A stretch of 64,000 nt of DNA, from contig CANIVU010000027.1 in assembly GCA_947470805.1 (NCBI GenBank), positions 16,444 through 80,443 on the forward strand, given 5' to 3'. Below, in pieces: positions 59,001-64,000 of this stretch. How positions within the stretch are numbered: the first letter of the stretch is position 1; each line of letters begins with the position of its first letter. Below the pieces are notes generated by a model. The model had not been told where the DNA came from and made no database searches. It saw nothing but the letters and a program-made list of their open reading frames with translations. The position numbers and the translations under genes are program-made. Origin of the DNA: Acidobacteriota bacterium. Its GTDB lineage: Bacteria; Acidobacteriota; Terriglobia; Bryobacterales; Bryobacteraceae.

Positions 59001-61918
59001 CCCACTGAGCCCGTGCCGGCCGTGGGCTGGACGAGCGCGACGGGCGGGTTGAAGGTAATCGTCGCGGCGGGCTGATTGATGGTGAAGGTGGTGGCGCCGG
59101 CGAATATAGTGGCCGTGCGCGGGGCGAAGGTGTTGTTGGGGGTGGCGGTGTAGGTGACGGTGCCCACGCCGGCGCCGGTTTGGGCGGAGAGGGTGACCCA
59201 GCTGGCGTTGGAGGTGATGGTCCAGTAGCCGCCGGGGAAGGACGGGGAGACGGTGAGTGTGTTGGTCCCCGATGGGGTGAGGGTCATGGCGGGGGCGGAG
59301 TTATCGATGACGCGGATGTCGCGGAAGCCGAGGTCGGCGATGTAGAGGTTGCCGTTGGCGTCGACGGCGACATCGATGGGCTGCGGCTGGGCGCCGCGGT
59401 TGAGGGCGACGACCTCCGTTTGGCTGGAGGCGCTGAGGAGCTTGAGGACGCGACCGTTGCCGAAGTCGGCGACGTAGATGTTGCCAGCGCGGTCGACGGT
59501 GAGACCGCTGGGGGAGCGGAGCTGGCTGGGGTCGAGGAGGGTGACCAGCGCGCCGGTGGAGGCGCTAATCCGGCGGACGCGGTTGGAGAAGTACTCCGAG
59601 AAGATGATGTTCCCGGCGGCGTCGATGGCGATGCCGTAGGGGCCGTTGAGCTGGGCGTCGAGCGGGTTGAGCTGATCGCCGTTGAAGCCTTGGGCGCCGG
59701 TGCCGGCGAGGGTGGTGAGGAGGCCGGTGGCGACGTCGTAGCGGCGGATGCGGTGGTTGGAGGTGTCGGCGATGTAGAGGTTGCCGTAGGCGTCGACGGC
59801 GACGCCGAGGGGGCGATTGAGGGCGCCGTTGCCGACCACGGTGGAGAAGACGCCGGTGGTGGCGTCGCGCTTGAGGATGCGGGAGGAGCCGGCGTCGGCG
59901 ACGTAGAGGTTGCCGGCGAAATCGACGGCGAGGCCGTAGGGGGCGTTGACGACGTTGGCGCCGGCGAGGGTGGTGGTGGTAGCGGCGGTGTTGGCTTCGA
60001 TACGGCCGATGGAGTTGGTGGTGTTATCGGCGTAGTAGATGTTGCCATTGGCGTCGACGGCGACCGAGTAGGGGACGCCGGTGGGGGTGCCGACGGATTT
60101 GGCCGTGCCGAGGCCGCTGGAGCCCCAGGCGGTGTAGGCGCCGGAGGTGGCCGGTTGGGTGAGGGTGAAGGTGCGGCCCGCGACCTGGATGGTGGCGGTG
60201 CGGGCGCCGTCGGCGGTGTTCTGCGAGTAGGTGTAGTTGAGCGTTGTACCAGCGGAGCCGGAGGTGGGGGTGACGGTGAGCCAGGGGGCGGAACTGGTGG
60301 CGGTCCACGGCGCGGCGGGGGTGACGGTGAGGGTGAGCGAGCCGGAGCCGGCGGTGGCGAGGACGGTGGCAGTGGCCGGGGTGAGGGAGACGGCCGAGCC
60401 CTGCTGGGTGATGAGGACGGTATCGGTATTAACGCGGACGACGGCCGAACGTGGCGTGGCGGAGGGGTTGGCGGTGTAGGTGTAGTTGAGCGTGGTGCCG
60501 GCCTGGGAGAGGGTGAGCCAGGAGGCGGGCGTGGTGGCAAACCAGGGGGCGGTGGAGGGCGTGGGGGTGACGGTGATGGCGCCCGCGCCGGCGGTGGGCG
60601 GGACGGTGGGGGAGGCGGGGGTGATGGCGAGAACGGGGCTGGTGAAGTCGATGTAGCGGATGGCGGTTTCGCTGGTGTAGAGGTTGCCGGCGGGGTCGAA
60701 GGCGAGGTCGGTGGGGCTTTGGAGCCAGGCGGCTGTGGCGGGGCCGCCATCGCCGCGGATGTCGCCAATGCCGCTGGGGCTGGCGCCGGCGAGGGTGGTG
60801 ATGATGCCGGTGGAGAGGTTGATGCGGCGGACACGCTGGTTGACACGGTCTGCGATGTAGAGGTTGCCATCGGGACCAATGGAGAGGCCTCCCACGCCGG
60901 AGAAGCGGGCGGCGGTGGCGGGGCCGTTGTCCCCGGCGAGGCCTTCGATGCCAGTGCCGGCGATGGTGGAGATGGTGCCGGCGGGGGTGATTTTTCGGAT
61001 GCGGTAGTTGTAGAGATCACCGACGTAGATGTTGCCGGCGGGGTCGACGGTGACGCCTTGGGGGTTGTTGAGCTGGGCGTTGAGGGCGGGGCCGCCATCG
61101 CCGGAGAAGCCGAGGGAGCCATTGCCGGCGACGGTGGTGACGTCGCCGGTAACGGGGTTGAGCCGGTTGACGTAGGGGGAGTTGTAGGTGGTGAGGATGA
61201 GGTCGCCGTTGGGGGCGACGGCGATGCGGGCGGGGCTGCCGATGACGCCGACGGTGGAGATGAGCCCAGTGGCGGCGGTGACTTTGCGGATGCGGCTGTT
61301 GTAGAGGTCGGCGATGTAGAGGTTGCCGGTGGGGTCGAGGGCGATGCCCTGGGGATTGCCGATGCTGGCGGCGGTGGCGGGACCGCCGTCGCCGGAGAAG
61401 CCGCTGGCGCCGTTGCCGGCGAAGGTGGTGATGATGCCGGTGGCGGCGTTGATCTTGCGGATGCGGTTGTTGCGTGAGTCGGAGATGTAGACGTTGCCGT
61501 TGGCATCGATAGCGATGCCTTCGGGGGCGTCGACTTGGGCGCTGGCGGCGGGGCCGTTGTCGCCGGAGTAGCCGCTGAGAGCGACGCCGGCGATGGTGCG
61601 GATGTTGCCGTAGCCGAGGGGGCCCCAGGGGGTGAGGACGCCGGTGGCGGAGGCCTGGACGATGGGGTATTTCACGCCGGCGGCGGTGACGGTGGCGATG
61701 CGGGCGTTGGAGTTGGGGTTGGCGGTGTAGGCGACGCCCTGGGACTGGGGGCCGGGGACGATGGTGAGCCAGGAGTCACTGGCGGAGGTGGCGGTTTGCA
61801 GGGAGACGGGCAGGAGGGTGGCGCCGGCGTTCGGCCCGACGATTACTGGGGCCACGGACGGGGTTTGGGCGTGGGCGGCAGTTAGCAGGCAGAGGGCGGC
61901 AATAGTTAATCTAGTCAT
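56096..61918 (-). CDS. Giant secreted NHL-repeat/BACON-domain protein with five C-terminal Cys-paired repeats
   Basis: NHL units (GIAIDANGNVYISDSRNNRIRKI), BACON units (SAPWLTVTPTSGSAGTTLNYTYSQN), five TCHG...YNDALT...NSQC repeats; signal-peptide start MTRLTIAALCLLTAAHAQ. Confidence 0.92.
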   Translation of the reverse strand: MTRLTIAALCLLTAAHAQTPSVAPVIVGPNAGATLLPVSLQTATSASDSWLTIVPGPQSQGVAYTANPNSNARIATVTAAGVKYPIVQASATGVLTPWGPLGYGNIRTIAGVALSGYSGDNGPAASAQVDAPEGIAIDANGNVYISDSRNNRIRKINAATGIITTFAGNGASGFSGDGGPATAASIGNPQGIALDPTGNLYIADLYNSRIRKVTAATGLISTVGVIGSPARIAVAPNGDLILTTYNSPYVNRLNPVTGDVTTVAGNGSLGFSGDGGPALNAQLNNPQGVTVDPAGNIYVGDLYNYRIRKITPAGTISTIAGTGIEGLAGDNGPATAARFSGVGGLSIGPDGNLYIADRVNQRVRRINLSTGIITTLAGASPSGIGDIRGDGGPATAAWLQSPTDLAFDPAGNLYTSETAIRYIDFTSPVLAITPASPTVPPTAGAGAITVTPTPSTAPWFATTPASWLTLSQAGTTLNYTYTANPSATPRSAVVRVNTDTVLITQQGSAVSLTPATATVLATAGSGSLTLTVTPAAPWTATSSAPWLTVTPTSGSAGTTLNYTYSQNTADGARTATIQVAGRTFTLTQPATSGAYTAWGSSGLGTAKSVGTPTGVPYSVAVDANGNIYYADNTTNSIGRIEANTAATTTTLAGANVVNAPYGLAVDFAGNLYVADAGSSRILKRDATTGVFSTVVGNGALNRPLGVAVDAYGNLYIADTSNHRIRRYDVATGLLTTLAGTGAQGFNGDQLNPLDAQLNGPYGIAIDAAGNIIFSEYFSNRVRRISASTGALVTLLDPSQLRSPSGLTVDRAGNIYVADFGNGRVLKLLSASSQTEVVALNRGAQPQPIDVAVDANGNLYIADLGFRDIRVIDNSAPAMTLTPSGTNTLTVSPSFPGGYWTITSNASWVTLSAQTGAGVGTVTYTATPNNTFAPRTATIFAGATTFTINQPAATITFNPPVALVQPTAGTGSVGLTFSAQGQWGTYTTASWLNVISATNPLTYAFTANTGSYGRMATISASDYPFTVVQPSANGTVSPWGPTANGNIETIAGNGDPAVLERPLSVTVDANGSLYIADFGNNRIRKYDAATRQSSTLATATNPSSVAVFGTLLYFADANAIRSVDVNTGTISTVRPIGTVTAMAVDRFGKLYYASGNTIATLDGGTLVTGYSSWGLAVDLAGNLFFSDTFNSRVYRRDAITGIITPVAGTGTNGFSGDNGPATSAKLYYPKGLAVDRDGNLYIADHSNYRIRRVAASGNIATIAGQSAFGSSGDGGLSQNALLQQVWGLALDGAGNLYIAGNQENRIRFIDYVSYLSPLPIVSRTFTIPAPASGRVYFVLNPDAATVADSCHGFFDRANNGITLYNDALTSFAPSNQNSQCVITSPSFTATDFTFTLTRRGTYTTGSQTLFTWTVPGGTGWQPFATWPIGGPALPTVVASAPTTANTLSQTFTVDARNTNRLYFLLNADTGIPTGTCHGYYDRTTNTASLYNDALTGLAQNLQNSQCALTAVTNVGDTVTFTLTRQGAYATGNKNLYLWAVGRPGTGEGTGWLPSATWNLAPVFSPLVQTYTLPIPSNGRLYFLLNNSPNILANTCHGFYHQPSNAMFLYNDGLTALNANLQNSQCGISSVSATANTVTFTMTRQGSYTAGTLTLYTWANGWVPAATWGLNPAISSTTPVNATQLSQPFSISVQGTERLYFLVNPSANIPANTCHGDWDRATNRAYLYNDALTALDPTLQNSQCGISNVSASGGTINLTITRKGTYSTGSQSVYLWAVGLPGTGNGTGWVNAAVWNLSGPALPTVVSATPVQSVTASESFLLTVRNTTRLYFLVYVNPQVFASTCHGFFDVAENKVYLYNDALTSLIGPIRPGTPGSVQNGQCAVATTNELAGLNNNGDLTVRLNITRRGSYAAGNLNLFGWAINAATNGAGWQLLTPWYVP

Positions 61919-61987
61919 TTCGACTGGACTCCGGTTAGTAAGTGGGTGGCCGCGGTGCACTTTGAGTGTATCACCGCGGCCGGGTTG

Positions 61988-62782
61988 TTACTTTGCTCGA
62001 CGCCGTTTTTGGCGTTTGGGCGGTTCTGGGGGTGGTGGCGGGACGTGGCGTTCGTTGTTGGCGTCCCAGACGTCGTACTGCGCGAGGCGACGGTCCGGGA
62101 GGAGTTCCGGCGCTGACAGGAGGGAACCCCAGACGGCGAGGGAGACGGCCATGACGAGGTCGTCGTGATTGGCTCCGGTGGGGTGGTGGGCGCCGCCGGC
62201 GGAGAGGGCGGCGAACTCCTTTTCGAGCTCTTCGCGGAGGTCGAGTGACGCGGGCACTTTGAGGCTGCCGTTGGCGAGCATGAGGAGCGTGTTCGAGATG
62301 AGGGTGCGGCGCGGAACGCCGTTGTAACCCTTGCCGAGGTGTGATTCCAGCTTGCCGCTGGTGATCATGATGGGCTTGACGTTGAGCCGGTGGCCGAGGG
62401 TACGGCGGACGCGATCGACGACGGGCGCGCCGGGGCCGCCGCCATCGATGACGGTGTGCTTGGCCGGGTTGGTGGGGGAGTAGGCGCGCGGCGAGGCGTC
62501 GATCATGTCGGCGCGGGCGGCGAGCATACCGGGGATCTCCTCGTAGTCGGTTCCGAGGGGGAAGCGATCGAGGGCGAGGAGGCTCAAGGTGGGGACGCGG
62601 CGGATCTCCCAGGAGACGGGGCAGCGCCCGTTTTCGGTCCAAGTGAGCTGGGTGGTGGCGAGCGCGGAGAAGTCGAGGCGCTGGCCGAGATCGAGGCCGA
62701 GGAACCAGGCTGGTTTCGGCGTTTCCCGGCGGACGCGCGCGGCGAAGCCAGGATCGAAGGGTGGGTTGTTTGGTAGAAACAT
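61988..62782 (-). CDS. Terminase large subunit, nuclease (RNase H-fold) half
   Basis: WFLGLDLGQRLDFSALATTQ; HTVIDGGGPGAPVVD; TGANHDDLVMAVSLAVW. Confidence 0.75.
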   Translation of the reverse strand: MFLPNNPPFDPGFAARVRRETPKPAWFLGLDLGQRLDFSALATTQLTWTENGRCPVSWEIRRVPTLSLLALDRFPLGTDYEEIPGMLAARADMIDASPRAYSPTNPAKHTVIDGGGPGAPVVDRVRRTLGHRLNVKPIMITSGKLESHLGKGYNGVPRRTLISNTLLMLANGSLKVPASLDLREELEKEFAALSAGGAHHPTGANHDDLVMAVSLAVWGSLLSAPELLPDRRLAQYDVWDANNERHVPPPPPEPPKRQKRRRAK

Positions 62783-62785
62783 ACG

Positions 62786-63628
62786 TTATCTCCGAGTGGG
62801 AAGCGGTGGCAGTTTGCGGGCGTCGAGAGTCGGGTCGAACATCGACTGGAGACGGTCGCGTGAGATGAGGCTGCCCAGGGCCGGCGTGAATTCGCAATAG
62901 AATTCTTGTCGGAATAAGTGGGGCGCGCCTCGGCGATGGAGTTCGATGAACTCCTTGGGGATCTCCGGGCAGTCTTCGACTGTGGAGAAGATACGGGTCC
63001 ACTGCGGATCCTTGTCGTGCCAGAAGTTATAGAAGAAACCTATCTGGCCGCGGGGCGTGGATAACATCCAGACGGCTCCGCCGGTGCGTGCCACGAAGGG
63101 CAATGTTACAGAGAAGACGGCGTCACTTACAACGGCGGCTTCGTCGAATATGAGTACGTCGGCGGTGCGGGATGGCGCCGTTTGGGTTGAGTGGGATATC
63201 GCATAGATCTTGGCCTCGTTGGGGAGGAGGATCGAGTGCGTGTAGCCCGGGACGCGGCGTTTCGGGATCTTTAGCAAGCTAGCGAAATCGAGGGCTCGGG
63301 CGAGGAGTTCGCCGCCTTGTTTTTCGGTGCGTGAGACTACTACGATCACCGATTTTGGGTGTTCCATTGCGTAGTGGAGCGCTTTGAGGGCGATCACTGT
63401 GCTTTTGCCCCATTGGCGGTTGCAGCAGAGGATTAGCCGTTTTGATTTCGCGTCCAGGACGGTCTGCTGGATCTTGTTGGGCTTGAACTTGAATGTGTCC
63501 TTCGCCCATTGGGAGGGTTTGGGGAGTTTTTCGTTTGTTTGTGGTGCGTTTGGGCACACTTCGGGTGTCCACCGGGATGTTTCGAGTTCCTCGGGCGGGG
63601 GCCGGAGGGGAATCCAGTGGGTGGACAT
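62786..63628 (-). CDS. Terminase large subunit, ATPase half
   Basis: LILCCNRQWGKSTVIALKAL (Walker A-like); ADVLIFDEAAVV (Walker B); MLSTPRGQIGFFYNFW. Confidence 0.85.
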   Translation of the reverse strand: MSTHWIPLRPPPEELETSRWTPEVCPNAPQTNEKLPKPSQWAKDTFKFKPNKIQQTVLDAKSKRLILCCNRQWGKSTVIALKALHYAMEHPKSVIVVVSRTEKQGGELLARALDFASLLKIPKRRVPGYTHSILLPNEAKIYAISHSTQTAPSRTADVLIFDEAAVVSDAVFSVTLPFVARTGGAVWMLSTPRGQIGFFYNFWHDKDPQWTRIFSTVEDCPEIPKEFIELHRRGAPHLFRQEFYCEFTPALGSLISRDRLQSMFDPTLDARKLPPLPTRR

Positions 63629-63634
63629 TGTGTT

Positions 63635-63958
63635 TTAGTTGGGTTCGGGCTTGATGACGACCAGTTTTCGGCCCGGGAAGAAGTATTCGTAGGCTTCGCG
63701 GGTGGCCTCGGAGGGGTCGTCGGTGAAGAGGGCGTTTTCGGTATCCTCCTCTTTTTCAACGGGTTGTGGTTCCTGGTCGTCGGTTCGGTTGTAGTCGGCT
63801 TCCTCGGGTTGGGCGGATTCGGGTTGCGTGCCCATTTGGGGGAAGTTTTGATTCACGTAGCGCAGGCGCTTTTCGAGTTTGGCGATGCGGGCGTGGAGTT
63901 TGTCGATCTGGCGGTCGAAGATGGCGTCGGACTTGGCTAGGGTGAGCGCGACGTTCAT
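63635..63958 (-). CDS. Small coiled-coil/acidic protein upstream of the terminase
   Basis: QIDKLHARIAKLEKRLRYVNQNF coiled coil then acidic tail. Confidence 0.5.
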   Translation of the reverse strand: MNVALTLAKSDAIFDRQIDKLHARIAKLEKRLRYVNQNFPQMGTQPESAQPEEADYNRTDDQEPQPVEKEEDTENALFTDDPSEATREAYEYFFPGRKLVVIKPEPN

Positions 63959-64000
63959 GGCGTGTTCGACGGGTTTGAGTTCGTCGGGGAGGTCGACGGG

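Noticed and set aside
56780-61477. Long + strand ORFs of 618 and 765 aa and the minus-strand 740-aa ORF
   Set aside because: Shadow frames of the 1954-aa NHL/BACON ORF, with low-complexity G/A/D or P/S/T composition
61988-63958. Complete prophage
   Set aside because: Only terminase-like genes and a small coiled-coil ORF are visible; no portal, capsid, tail or integrase within the window
1-64000. Canonical tRNA or rRNA genes
   Set aside because: No convincing T-loop/acceptor combination found by eye other than the tRNA-like part of tmRNA; a tRNAscan-SE run would be decisive

Overview
High-GC bacterial chromosome segment, most consistent with a Solibacter/Bryobacter-type Acidobacterium. This is inferred from a Solibacter-type C-terminal domain in the FG-GAP protein, NHL/BACON proteins, ECF-sigma plus Ser/Thr kinase pairs, and a tmRNA tag of ANNTQFAYAA. 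The window holds: a Tad/Flp pilus operon (about 1.2-10.4 kb); a HEPN-type two-gene cassette; rluB-scpB-scpA; an S9 peptidase; gamma-carbonic anhydrase; hisS; a roughly 1 kb repeat-rich spacer; aspS; ftsH; tilS; a KdsC-like phosphatase; a CHAT/TPR - ECF sigma - zinc-finger anti-sigma operon; an FG-GAP surface protein; M20 and M24 peptidases flanking a duplicated nucleotidyltransferase cassette; a sigma-kinase/TPR operon; ssrA (tmRNA) beside a clpS-like gene; fabG-like, pgsA, hflX and hfq; and a right-hand segment with a giant NHL/BACON protein carrying five Cys-paired repeats plus a terminase split in frame by a TAA. The most interesting non-gene signals are: (i) a strand-composition flip at about 53-55 kb that is independent of gene orientation, (ii) strand polarity of the hexamer CATCGG, (iii) an alternating A/B tandem repeat between hisS and aspS, (iv) a structured 3' element duplicated exactly at two stop codons, and (v) several palindromic or dispersed-repeat-like intergenic elements. 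All calls come from reading the sequence; no searches were run.
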